A stretch of DNA of 64,000 nucleotides from NCBI RefSeq assembly GCF_018861735.1, contig NZ_JAHLEB010000006.1:1-64000 (forward strand), in the 5' to 3' direction. Positions 35,375 to 43,940 of the stretch are shown piece by piece. Both the position numbers and the translations under genes were made by a program. The notes beneath the pieces were generated by a model. It saw only the letters and a program-made list of their open reading frames with translations, was not told the DNA's origin and did not search any database. The DNA is from Clostridium lacusfryxellense (GTDB lineage Bacteria > Bacillota > Clostridia > Clostridiales > Clostridiaceae). How positions within the stretch are numbered: position 1 is the first letter of the stretch; every line of letters starts with the position of its first letter.

Positions 35375-36469
35375 TGCTACTACGACACTTTTTTTAGTAT
35401 TTGAACTACCTATTACAAACTTTAATATTTTCGTTTTTTTAATTACATATGAAATCCCTAGTGAACCACACAAAATAATAATAAACATTGCTGGAACCAC
35501 TAAAAAAGGAGAAACATTTTTATCTGAAATATATTTTAGCACTATGTAGATTATCGGAGAATGAAAAAGATAAATCGAAAAACTTTCTTTATCTAAATAC
35601 TTTAAAACTTTGTTGCTATTAAGGCCTTTATACTTAGCACTTATCGAAGAAAGGACTAAGAAATAAAAAATAGTAACCGAAATACAACACATTAAATATA
35701 TTGAATTTTTTAGTAGAGTATGGATTAAATTGATATTAGAAATTTTAATAGATACTATTAAAAATAAGAACTGCAAAACAAATGTGCCCACAATTAAAAC
35801 AGTGTTATTTTTCCCCTTAAATCCCTTAACAAAAGTATTCTCGTATTTTCTAACTATGTAACCCAAATAAAAAAACATAAAATAATGTATTGAACTTGAA
35901 ATTTGAAATATATCTGTAAATTTATAACTAATTATATTTGCACCTGCTATTATAATAAAACTAGCGGGCAACCCTATCTTGTTGATTATAGATTCAAACA
36001 AATAAAAAACTATAAATATTTCAAATATGGCAAGTAAGTACCATAGATGACCTACATCTACCCCAGGTATAATGTATTTATAGATTATCTCTAGTATATT
36101 ATAACCTCTATAACCGCTATAATCAGTCATCATTCTAATTGGTAATACATATATGAATGCAACACAAATATATGGAATCAATAGCCTTTTTACTTTATCC
36201 AATGTAAATACACTAAATATATTATATTTGCCGCACTCCTTCTTGCAATAATAATACATATATCCTGAGATAAAAATAAATAACGGCATTTGAAAAGTGT
36301 CAATATAAGTTTTTATACTATTAAAAAAACTAGATTTAACAAATGGCGTATAAATCCCCCAGCTGTATTGATAAACAATCATACTATGTCCTAAGACAAC
36401 TATTAAAATTGCAAATGTTCTTAGTAGAGCTATATTATTTAGATATACTGGCTCCTTTTTAGTTTCCAT
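35357..36469 (-). CDS. Membrane acyltransferase family 3 protein
   Basis: A 370-residue protein with about ten membrane helices, matching integral acyltransferases that O-acetylate polysaccharide, peptidoglycan or lipid sugars. Near the N terminus, LRTFAILIVVLGHS is the conserved R-x10-H region of the family, and FHSPIIYIVL appears late. The ATG at 36469 follows AGGAGG by six bases, so the longer upstream frame is not used. The gene is convergent with the kinase gene and shares its terminator. Target not known. Confidence 0.85.
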   Translation of the reverse strand: METKKEPVYLNNIALLRTFAILIVVLGHSMIVYQYSWGIYTPFVKSSFFNSIKTYIDTFQMPLFIFISGYMYYYCKKECGKYNIFSVFTLDKVKRLLIPYICVAFIYVLPIRMMTDYSGYRGYNILEIIYKYIIPGVDVGHLWYLLAIFEIFIVFYLFESIINKIGLPASFIIIAGANIISYKFTDIFQISSSIHYFMFFYLGYIVRKYENTFVKGFKGKNNTVLIVGTFVLQFLFLIVSIKISNINLIHTLLKNSIYLMCCISVTIFYFLVLSSISAKYKGLNSNKVLKYLDKESFSIYLFHSPIIYIVLKYISDKNVSPFLVVPAMFIIILCGSLGISYVIKKTKILKFVIGSSNTKKSVVVAKNSHF

Positions 36470-36572
36470 ATAATTCCTCCTAAAATAAATACTTTGTACT
36501 TTAATAGTCATTATAACATATTACCTTAAATTTCGACATATTGAACCTATGTATCACGGTCCCTCCATAACT

Positions 36573-36612
36573 CAAAAAAAGCCACTGGAAATATACATAT
36601 TTCCAGTAGCCC
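36573..36612 (-). terminator. Terminator of the feo/Met-rich operon
   Basis: CTACTGGAAATATG pairs with TATTTCCAGTGG on the minus strand and is followed by seven T. Confidence 0.85.
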
Positions 36613-36644
36613 ATCTATGTCTTTAGCAAAAGTTTATTAAGATC

Positions 36645-37442
36645 CTAGTATCCCCAATGTTCTCTACGGTGTCTTCTTCGTCGTCCAATTAAATTTCCTA
36701 TAATTAAAATTCTTGCTATGTCCTGAATTCCACGTCTTCTGCCGTATCGTCTTCTTTGTCTCATATCATTATCCATGCAATCATCGTCGTCATCATCGTG
36801 TTTATGATGTTCCTCGTGCTTGTCACATATTTCTTTACACATACGATCCATTTCATCTTTAGTAGGGCAATGCATTTTCCCGTGTTTAGACTCCATCATA
36901 TCACAATGCTGTTCTACCATAGGGTGTATTGAAAAGTAAATTTTAGGATGCATTTTTTCTAAATCTTCTTCCTTGCACATTTCCATATTCATCATTGGCA
37001 TCATAGGCATGTTCATCATTGGCATATTTGCCATAGACATATCCATCATGTTCATGTTATCCATAGGCATATTCATCATATTCATATTGTCCATAGGCAT
37101 GTTCATCATGTTCATGTTACACATTGGCATATTCATCATATCCATATTGCCCATAGGCATATTCATCATGTTCATGTTACCCATAGGCATATTCCACATT
37201 GGCATGTTCATCATTGGCATATCCTTCATTGACATATCCATATTAGGCATCATATTATCCATAGGCATATCCATCATTGGCATCATATTCTCCATTGGCA
37301 TCATATTTTCCATAGGCATCATATTTTCCATAGGCATATTCATCATAGGCATGTTCATCATTGGCATGTTCATCATTGGCATGTTCATCATATACTTGCA
37401 CTTGTCATAATTTTGACATTCTTTACAGCGGTCGTAATACAT
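36645..37442 (-). CDS. Methionine-repeat protein with Cys/His/Arg tail
   Basis: A 265-residue protein in three parts. It starts MYYDRCKECQNYDKCK with a CxxC-like group. Residues 18-156 are low-complexity repeats of the NMPMM, NMMPME and NMNMMNMPMD types, over a third Met, with no signal peptide. Residues 157-265 are folded-looking: KIYFSIHPMVEQHCDMM, a Cys/His-rich part, a six-Asp run, then RRRYGRRRGIQDIARILI and a final Arg cluster. The PxIY..P.V / Arg tail layout recalls small clostridial proteins I associate with spores; this is unverified. GGAGGT precedes the ATG at 37442. Met and Cys/His suggest Cu or Fe binding; that is inference. Last gene of the feo cluster. Confidence 0.75.
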   Translation of the reverse strand: MYYDRCKECQNYDKCKYMMNMPMMNMPMMNMPMMNMPMENMMPMENMMPMENMMPMMDMPMDNMMPNMDMSMKDMPMMNMPMWNMPMGNMNMMNMPMGNMDMMNMPMCNMNMMNMPMDNMNMMNMPMDNMNMMDMSMANMPMMNMPMMPMMNMEMCKEEDLEKMHPKIYFSIHPMVEQHCDMMESKHGKMHCPTKDEMDRMCKEICDKHEEHHKHDDDDDDCMDNDMRQRRRYGRRRGIQDIARILIIGNLIGRRRRHRREHWGY

Positions 37443-37491
37443 AAGTACCTCCAAAATAATATTCACCATATATATTATTCTGGTTTCTCCA

Positions 37492-37767
37492 TTATGTTAC
37501 CTTTAATGCAGTTTCCTTTCCCTTACTTGTAATTTTCCACATTACTATTTCTATATTTGAGCTATTACAACAGCTCGCCTTTTTAGTACTACCGCAATCA
37601 CACCCACCAGAGCAGGATGACATATCTTCCTTTTCAATGTATCCCATTCTCTGAAGTTGCACTAGCATTTGCTCAACCATACCTTCATCTATTCCTAGTT
37701 CCTTGGCCATTATCTTATTTGAATATCTATCACCTTGAGCTAATCTTTTCAAAACTTTCATTAACAT
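37492..37767 (-). CDS. FeoC-like winged-helix protein
   Basis: A 91-residue protein. The first ~60 residues form a winged helix (KIMAKELGIDEGMVEQMLVQ, RMGYIEKED) and are followed by CSGGCDCGSTKKASCC, a Cys-rich loop like the Fe-S-linked loop of FeoC, which stabilises or regulates FeoB. It is longer than enterobacterial FeoC. AGGAGG precedes the ATG. It lies two genes after feoB, in the same direction, which supports the role. Confidence 0.75.
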   Translation of the reverse strand: MLMKVLKRLAQGDRYSNKIMAKELGIDEGMVEQMLVQLQRMGYIEKEDMSSCSGGCDCGSTKKASCCNSSNIEIVMWKITSKGKETALKVT

Positions 37768-37796
37768 AATATGCCCTCCTATCTCTATCTATTTAT

Positions 37797-38099
37797 CTAA
37801 TTAGCTGCAAGTGCAAGTTCTTTTGCGCATTCCTGTATTTTCTGCTCCATGTGTATCCATGAACGTTTAGAATATACAACCTTAACATTTGTTCTCCGTG
37901 ATTCTTCTTTAACAACTTTTGTTAGCTGATGACCTACAAAATCCACCAAAACCATTACTAAATCTATATTTCTAGGTATTCTAAAGTTTTTAGCGTCTTT
38001 TTTCCTACCACTTATATGCTCAATGTCATTAAAACCACTCTTCATTAATTTTTGAGTAATATTACCAAGATTATCTCCACCTATGAGTAATATACACAT
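37797..38099 (-). CDS. DUF2325 protein
   Basis: A 100-residue protein with the DUF2325 pattern: MCILLIGGDN at the N terminus, LVMVLVDFVGHQL in the middle and VVYSKRSWIHME near the end, suggesting a small Rossmann-like alpha/beta fold. DUF2325 genes often neighbour iron or metal transport genes. ATG 38099 lies seven bases after GGAGG, so the longer upstream frame (to 38144) is rejected. Function unknown. Confidence 0.75.
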   Translation of the reverse strand: MCILLIGGDNLGNITQKLMKSGFNDIEHISGRKKDAKNFRIPRNIDLVMVLVDFVGHQLTKVVKEESRRTNVKVVYSKRSWIHMEQKIQECAKELALAAN

Positions 38100-38208
38100 A
38101 GGACCACCTCCCGTTATATATTTTATTATTTTTGATATTGACATTCAATCTCACCAAAACATTAAAAAAATATTTTCTTATTATTATCTCTTCTAATGTA
38201 TCTTGATC

Positions 38209-40257
38209 TTAACTAAATCCTAAAAGTTTTCCTATTTGGTAAACTAAAACTCCGCCTACCCATCCTATAACGCATGTATATACTACTGCTGTAATCGCCC
38301 ATTTTGTTGAGTTTGTTTCTCTTTTTATTGCTCCGATAGTCGCAGCACATGGACAATATAATAATGTCATTACCATAAACGCAAGTGATGTTAGAGGTGT
38401 AAATGCTTGTTGAATAGCCGCTGTAAGCGATACATCATTTGATGCTGCATAAACAGTCCCCAAAGTACTAACTACTGCCTCTTTAGCCGCAAGACCTGTT
38501 ATAAGTGACACTCCTGCTTGCCAAGTTCCAAAACCTGCTAGGTTAAATATTGGTGCAATAACTGAACCAACTGATCCAATTAAACTTTCGCGAGTTCCAG
38601 GTTCTACTCCCATTGGTAAGTTTGAAAGGATCCAAACAAGTATAACTAATCCTAATATAATAGTACTCATCTTCTTTAAGAAATGAGATGATTTTTCCCA
38701 CATATGTATAAATACACTTTTAGCTGTAGGCACACGATAAGGTGGAAGTTCCATTACAAAATAAGATTCTTCTCCTTTAAATACTTTCGCACTTAAAAAT
38801 TTACCCATTAATATTGCAACCGCAATTCCTAGAACGTATAGACCAAATACTATAACTCCGCCAGCATCAAACAGCCAAATCTTTCTGCCTGTAAAGAAAG
38901 CACCTGCAAATAACGCATACACCGGAAGCCTTGCACTACATGATACAAAAGGATTTATAAGTATAGCTATCATTCTATCTTTTCTACTATCAAGTGTCCT
39001 TGTAGACATTATTCCTGCCACGTTGCAGCCACTAGATATTATAAGGGATACTGCAGTTTTACCATGAAGCCCTATTGAATTCATAAACTTGTCCATTATA
39101 TAAGCTGCTCTTGCCATATATCCACTATCTTCAAGTATAGCTATAAGGAAATACATAGTAAAAATCATAGGAGTGAACACAAATACCGATCCAAGCCCGC
39201 CTATTATTCCATCAGTTATAAACGATTGTAGGAGCAATGGTGTACCCATGTTAGCTAAAATACTGCCAACAAATCCTCCAAGAGCAACAAATCCACTATC
39301 CACAAGCCCTCCTAAAAATCCATTTCCAAAAGTCATTGCTAGTTGATACATAAGAAACATTATTACTGCAAATATTGGTATTCCTAGATACTTATGAGTG
39401 GTCCATTTATCTATTTTATCAGAAGTACTCTCTACGTTTGATACTTCTTTTTTGACACTATCTTCTACTATTTTACTTATAAGTTCATATCTTTTATCTA
39501 TTATAAATGCATCTGGTTCGTATCCTATTTTAGTTATTAAATGTTCTGTGCTTTTTTCTAGTACAGCATTTATCTTCTCAAAGCTTTCTTCTTCATCAAT
39601 ATACTTCTTTATGTATTCATCGCCTTCTAAAAGCTTAAGTGATGCCCATTGTGCTGGATATTCTGTTGTTACCGCAATTTGTGAAAAAGTTTCTGTAAGT
39701 ATTCCAATTTCTTTTTCTATGTCTTTACCATAATTTATTCTAAAGAAATTATGTTGCTCTGAGTCTCCTACTTTTATAGCTGCTTTTATAAGGTCCTGTA
39801 TACCCTCATTCTTAGTAGCTACAGTTGGAATTACAGGTATGTTTAAGGCTTTTGATATTTTAGCAACATTTATCTCAATGTTTTTGTTTCTTGCTTCATC
39901 CATCATATTAAGTGCTAAAACCATCTTTGCACCAGTTTCTAAAATTTGCATACTTAAATATAAGTTTCTTTCTATGTTGCTAGAATCAATTACGTTAATA
40001 ACTACATCTGGCTTGCTTTTTAATATAAAGTCACGAGCTACAACTTCATCCTCTGAATATGCTCCAAGGCTATAAGTTCCTGGTAAATCTACAACAATTA
40101 CATTTCTACCCTCAAACTTAAAATGCCCTTCTTTTTTTTCAACTGTAACACCTGGCCAATTGCCCACATGTTGCTTTGAACCAGTTAATGAGTTAAACAA
40201 ACTAGTTTTTCCACAATTCGGATTACCAGCTAAAGCTATTACTAAATCCTTACTCAT
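38209..40257 (-). CDS. feoB: Ferrous iron transporter FeoB
   Basis: Imports Fe2+ across the membrane, main route in anaerobes. The N-terminal G domain has G1 GNPNCGKTS (11-19), G3 DLPGTY, G4 NMMD and a GDI-like helical domain to about residue 260. The rest has about nine membrane helices, including the conserved SGCNVAGIMSTRTLDS region with Cys and the YCPCAATIGAIKRE region near the end. Its 682 residues are normal for Firmicutes. GGGGGG precedes the ATG. It follows two FeoA genes and is followed by DUF2325 and a FeoC-like gene. Confidence 0.95.
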   Translation of the reverse strand: MSKDLVIALAGNPNCGKTSLFNSLTGSKQHVGNWPGVTVEKKEGHFKFEGRNVIVVDLPGTYSLGAYSEDEVVARDFILKSKPDVVINVIDSSNIERNLYLSMQILETGAKMVLALNMMDEARNKNIEINVAKISKALNIPVIPTVATKNEGIQDLIKAAIKVGDSEQHNFFRINYGKDIEKEIGILTETFSQIAVTTEYPAQWASLKLLEGDEYIKKYIDEEESFEKINAVLEKSTEHLITKIGYEPDAFIIDKRYELISKIVEDSVKKEVSNVESTSDKIDKWTTHKYLGIPIFAVIMFLMYQLAMTFGNGFLGGLVDSGFVALGGFVGSILANMGTPLLLQSFITDGIIGGLGSVFVFTPMIFTMYFLIAILEDSGYMARAAYIMDKFMNSIGLHGKTAVSLIISSGCNVAGIMSTRTLDSRKDRMIAILINPFVSCSARLPVYALFAGAFFTGRKIWLFDAGGVIVFGLYVLGIAVAILMGKFLSAKVFKGEESYFVMELPPYRVPTAKSVFIHMWEKSSHFLKKMSTIILGLVILVWILSNLPMGVEPGTRESLIGSVGSVIAPIFNLAGFGTWQAGVSLITGLAAKEAVVSTLGTVYAASNDVSLTAAIQQAFTPLTSLAFMVMTLLYCPCAATIGAIKRETNSTKWAITAVVYTCVIGWVGGVLVYQIGKLLGFS

Positions 40258-40281
40258 GTATATCCCCCCCTATATATTTTT

Positions 40282-40506
40282 TTAAATTTCTCGAACCATA
40301 ACTTTTTGTGCCATACTTCGACCAAGTACCAACCTAGTTTCTCCAACCTTGACAATTAAAGCACCGCTATCATTCTTCATCATTTTTATTACAGCACCAG
40401 TACTTATGCCCATTTCCATGATCTTCTTGCACATATTTTCGCCACCTTGCACACTATTAATTTTTGCAAACTTACCTATTCCAACAAAATTTAATGGCAT
40501 ATCCAT
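40282..40506 (-). CDS. FeoA-type SH3-like protein, second copy
   Basis: A 74-residue beta-rich FeoA domain with the pattern MDMPLNFVG, KKIMEMGISTGAVIKMM and RLVLGRSMAQKVMV. FeoA proteins bind FeoB and promote Fe2+ uptake. The ATG at 40506 is eight bases after GGAGG; the longer upstream frame lacks a site. It sits between the first feoA and feoB, about 25 bases before feoB. Confidence 0.85.
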   Translation of the reverse strand: MDMPLNFVGIGKFAKINSVQGGENMCKKIMEMGISTGAVIKMMKNDSGALIVKVGETRLVLGRSMAQKVMVREI

Positions 40507-40544
40507 AATTTCTACCTCCATATTTTTTTTATATAAAATCAAAG

Positions 40545-40796
40545 CTATATCAATTCAGAACTAAAGTATTGCACGATTATGTCTTTTGCTTCACTTTTTC
40601 TAAGGCTTAAAGTATACCCTCTAACTTGAAGTTCTATAGGATCTCCCATTGGCGCTTTACCTGTTACTACAAGCGTGGTCCCTTTAACTATACCCATATC
40701 CATAATTCTTCTGCGTACCTTACTTTCTAATGCTATTTCTGTAACCTTAACCTTAACTTTCATTTCAACATCAATTAATGGTATTTGATTCTCCAT
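40545..40796 (-). CDS. feoA: FeoA-type SH3-like protein, first copy
   Basis: An 83-residue FeoA domain: VTEIALESKVRRRIMDMG, TTLVVTGKAPMGDPIELQVR and YTLSLRKSEAKDI. It is the first gene of the feo operon and has its own promoter region with a Fur-like box. GGGGAG precedes the ATG. Confidence 0.9.
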   Translation of the reverse strand: MENQIPLIDVEMKVKVKVTEIALESKVRRRIMDMGIVKGTTLVVTGKAPMGDPIELQVRGYTLSLRKSEAKDIIVQYFSSELI

Positions 40797-40810
40797 ATTC
40801 CCACTCCCCT

Positions 40811-40842
40811 AAAATTTATATTAATATTGATTTTCATTATCA
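40811..40842 (-). promoter_or_regulatory. Candidate Fur box and promoter of the feo operon
   Basis: On the minus strand, TGATAATGAAAATCA (40828-40842) is a 7-1-7 dyad matching the Fur consensus half TGATAAT exactly on one side and five of seven on the other. It overlaps a TTGATA that stands 17 bases before TATAAA. The implied 5' leader is very short. Iron repression by Fur is inferred. Confidence 0.5.
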
Positions 40843-41088
40843 ACCGCTATGTAAAAAAATATCTTATGTATACATTATTTCTATGTAATATTGATATTCA
40901 CTTGAGACCTGTTATCATTTTACTCTATTTAATTATTTTTGTAAACAAATTTTTTTGAAATAGATTAAAAAAAGAATAGTAAAAAAATAATGTCATGTTA
41001 TGGGGAAATAAAACTATACCATAATACTACATATTATGGTAAAATATTGTAAGAGATTACAATCGCAGTAAACTTATTTTGAGATGAG

Positions 41089-42567
41089 ATGATAATAATT
41101 TTGAGTGAAAGTAATAGTAAAAATAAAAGTAGACAAACTATGGTAATTGGGTATTTTTCAATTGCTTTTTTATCATTAGTTATAATATTATTTAGTATTT
41201 ATAGTATGAATAAAGTATGTAACGAATCTAATTTCATTATCAAAAAAATACTTCCTGCAAAAACATTCTCAACAGAAATTTTATCATCATTAATTAACCA
41301 AGAGGCAGCTGTTTTATCTTATGTTATATCGGAAGACAAAAGTTATTTGGACCCATACTATTTAGGAAACAAACAACTAAAAGGATATTACAATGCCATA
41401 GGCAACTTGAAAGATACCAAATTAGGAGTAGATACTACTAATCAACTTAGCCTGCAGATGCAATCTATTCAAACTTTCTTTATTGAGCAAATCGAATTGG
41501 TAGAAAGCGGCAACCCATCTCAGGCAAAATTGAATTTACGTCAAGGCAACGATCTAATTGAAAAATTTAAAAAAACCGACAATATACTAATAAACGAAAT
41601 TAATATTGAGGTAAATAGATCACGTAACAGCGTTTTAAATTCTCAAAAAACTCATAAATATATAATACTTTTCCTAGGTATTCTACTTACATTAGTTAAC
41701 CTTATGTTTATTAATCATATATGGAATTTCATGTATAGAGAAATAAAAAAGGAAAATGAAACTAACAACCAATTACAAAAATTACTTATTTCACATGAAG
41801 AGTTTATTGCAAATGTTTCTCATGAACTTAAAACGCCATTGAATGTAATTTATGCAGCTATACAATTATTTCAAATGTATTGCTATAACGGATCACTCGA
41901 TGACAGGCGTCAAACAATTATTAAATACCTTGATTCTATGAAACTAAATTCATATAGGTTGTCTAAACTTATTAACAATATAGTTGATTCATCAAAAATT
42001 CAAGCGGGCTTTTTTCAATTGCACCTATCAAATAATAATATAGTTGCCATTGTAGAAGAAATAGTGATGTCTATAACTAATTTTACTGATATTAAAGGCT
42101 TAGATATTATTTTTGATACTGATGTTGAAGAAAAAATCATTGCTTGTGACCCAGAAATAATACAAAGAGTAGTATTAAATCTTATATCAAACGCGATAAA
42201 ATTCTCCAATGTCGGCGATGAAATATTGGTAACCGTTAATGATAAAAACGAATATGTTGAGATATCTGTCAAAGACAATGGCATTGGTATTGAAAAAGAT
42301 AACTTGAATACTATATTTGATAGATTTAAACAGGTAGACAAATCATTGTCAAGAAACACAGAAGGGACAGGCATTGGCTTAAGTTTAGTTAAGTCGCTTG
42401 TAAAGTTGCATGGTGGTGGTATATATGCACAAAGCGAATATGGAAAAGGAAGCAAGTTTATAATTACGCTTCCATCAGGCATTGTAACTCAGGAGAATAT
42501 GATAAAAGGTAATAAATCAAGAAGTAACGCTGAGAGTATACATATAGAACTTTCAGATATATATTAG
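41089..42567 (+). CDS. Orphan membrane histidine kinase with a 4-helix-bundle sensor
   Basis: A 492-residue kinase. Two membrane helices (about 18-40 and 188-210) flank a ~145-residue outside domain of long helices resembling 4HB_MCP-type sensors. Then HisKA with NVSHELKTPLN (His245), N box (NLISNAIKF), G1 (DNGIGIEK), G2 (GTGIGLSLVKSLV). No response regulator is next to it; the gene after it (22 bases) encodes an LRR lipoprotein, a possible partner. The start is uncertain (ATG 41089 with GAGATGAG, or TTG 41101). The core is very close to the kinase at 33358-35340. Confidence 0.88.
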   Translation: MIIILSESNSKNKSRQTMVIGYFSIAFLSLVIILFSIYSMNKVCNESNFIIKKILPAKTFSTEILSSLINQEAAVLSYVISEDKSYLDPYYLGNKQLKGYYNAIGNLKDTKLGVDTTNQLSLQMQSIQTFFIEQIELVESGNPSQAKLNLRQGNDLIEKFKKTDNILINEINIEVNRSRNSVLNSQKTHKYIILFLGILLTLVNLMFINHIWNFMYREIKKENETNNQLQKLLISHEEFIANVSHELKTPLNVIYAAIQLFQMYCYNGSLDDRRQTIIKYLDSMKLNSYRLSKLINNIVDSSKIQAGFFQLHLSNNNIVAIVEEIVMSITNFTDIKGLDIIFDTDVEEKIIACDPEIIQRVVLNLISNAIKFSNVGDEILVTVNDKNEYVEISVKDNGIGIEKDNLNTIFDRFKQVDKSLSRNTEGTGIGLSLVKSLVKLHGGGIYAQSEYGKGSKFIITLPSGIVTQENMIKGNKSRSNAESIHIELSDIY

Positions 42568-42589
42568 TGCAAATGAGGAGATTATGAAC

Positions 42590-43918
42590 ATGAGAAACAT
42601 CTCATACAATAAATTAAATTGGGTAAATATTTTAATTATTTCATTATTTAGTCTTAGTCTTGTAGGATGTAGTACTTTAGAAAATGCATCAACGAATGAA
42701 GAATCAATATGCGTCCAAATTACGGAAAGTACAATTATTACATTTCCAGATAAGAATTTAGAACAAATGGTAAGAGATATAATACAATGCCCTACTGGTG
42801 CTATCATAAAGGATGATGTTGATAAAATATCAAGCCTTCAAAATACTATAGGAAAACATATCACAAATCTTTCAGGGATAGAAAATCTGACTAATTTGAC
42901 TTTGTTAAATTTAAGCAATAATCAAATAACAAACATAGAACCTCTAATAGGGCTTACTAAATTAACTGATTTAGCTTTGGTTAATAATAAGATAACTAAC
43001 ATAGAACCTTTAAAAGAATTAGCTAACTTAAATAGTTTAGAATTAGATAATAATAAAATCAAAGATTACTCTCCAATTAGCGGTTATTATAAAAATTTAG
43101 AAAGAACGGATGTTGCGATTGCAGATGTTACTCCTATGGAAGAAAAAGAAGAAGAAGAAATAAATACTAAAGATCAATTCGTTATGAGTACAGATACTAT
43201 TTCCAAACAGGACGTAGTAGTAGAAGATGATGATAAAGCCCCCGAGAGTCCAGTTATTACTCCGCAGCAAGAAGTTGTAGTGAAGGATACTGATAAGGTC
43301 CCTGAAAGTCGAGTTGTTACCTCTCAACAAGAAGTAATAGTGAAAGATACTGATAAGGTCCCTGAGACTCCTGTTATTGCTCCTGAACAGGAAGTAGTAG
43401 CAAAAGATACTAATAAGGCCCCTGTGAGTCCAGACCCTACTCCGCAGCAAGAAGTTGTAGTTAAAGATAATGATCAGGTTCCTGAGACTCCTTCTATTAT
43501 TCCTGACGAAGATGTGGTAGTAAAACCTAATGATGAAGCTCTCGAGGCACCAGTTATTATTCCCGATCAAGAAGTAACATCAGACGATGATAATGCCCCT
43601 GAGAGTCCAGCCATTCCTCCACAGCAAGAGGAAGTACCCAATGATGTAGATGCTGACTTTATTTTGCCAAGTAGTAGCACAGTTAAATTAGAAGAATCAG
43701 ATTTAGTTAATTTAACAAAACAACAACTAATACTCGCTAGAAATGAAATTTATGCAAGGCATGGCTTGATTTTTAATACTGAAGATATACAAACTTATTT
43801 TGAATCTAAAAGTTGGTATCACCCAGATGCAACCGACGAAAGTGAAATTGATAGTATAGAGACCTTTAACGTTCAACTTATAGAGAAGATTGAAGAAATA
43901 AATGATCTACCTAATTAA
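42590..43918 (+). CDS. LRR/YARHG-domain lipoprotein
   Basis: A lipoprotein signal peptide ends in LVGC (Cys27 from this start). It is followed by a leucine-rich repeat domain (about 55-165; LTNLTLLNLSNNQITNIEPL), a Pro/Glu/Val linker of about 200 residues made of diverged repeats of the form EVVVKDTDKVPESPVVTPQQ, and a C-terminal YARHG domain (about 370-442; LARNEIYARHGLIFN, FESKSWYHP). All of these point to a cell-surface protein exposed outside the membrane. The ATG at 42590 is nine bases after GAGGAG; the ATG at 42584 is three bases after it. It follows the kinase gene by a few bases, suggesting co-transcription. Confidence 0.85.
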   Translation: MRNISYNKLNWVNILIISLFSLSLVGCSTLENASTNEESICVQITESTIITFPDKNLEQMVRDIIQCPTGAIIKDDVDKISSLQNTIGKHITNLSGIENLTNLTLLNLSNNQITNIEPLIGLTKLTDLALVNNKITNIEPLKELANLNSLELDNNKIKDYSPISGYYKNLERTDVAIADVTPMEEKEEEEINTKDQFVMSTDTISKQDVVVEDDDKAPESPVITPQQEVVVKDTDKVPESRVVTSQQEVIVKDTDKVPETPVIAPEQEVVAKDTNKAPVSPDPTPQQEVVVKDNDQVPETPSIIPDEDVVVKPNDEALEAPVIIPDQEVTSDDDNAPESPAIPPQQEEVPNDVDADFILPSSSTVKLEESDLVNLTKQQLILARNEIYARHGLIFNTEDIQTYFESKSWYHPDATDESEIDSIETFNVQLIEKIEEINDLPN

Positions 43919-43933
43919 AGGTAGATCATTTAT
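43899..43933. terminator. Bidirectional terminator
   Basis: AAATGATCTACCT pairs with AGGTAGATCATTT and encloses the stop of the lipoprotein gene; shared with the convergent Panacea gene. Confidence 0.8.
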
Positions 43934-43940
43934 TATTTTC

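Noticed and set aside
36973-37410. Long plus-strand frame of repeated Ile/Met/Gly residues
   Set aside because: It is the exact antisense of the Met-rich repeats; it has no ribosome site and the minus-strand frame has a good one.
36645-37442. Sequencing or assembly artefact in the low-complexity Met repeats
   Set aside because: The frame is open throughout, starts at a good ribosome site and has non-repetitive ends. Repeat number itself could still be wrong.
43097-43570. Minus-strand frame in the lipoprotein linker
   Set aside because: Shadow of the Val/Glu/Pro repeats on the plus strand.
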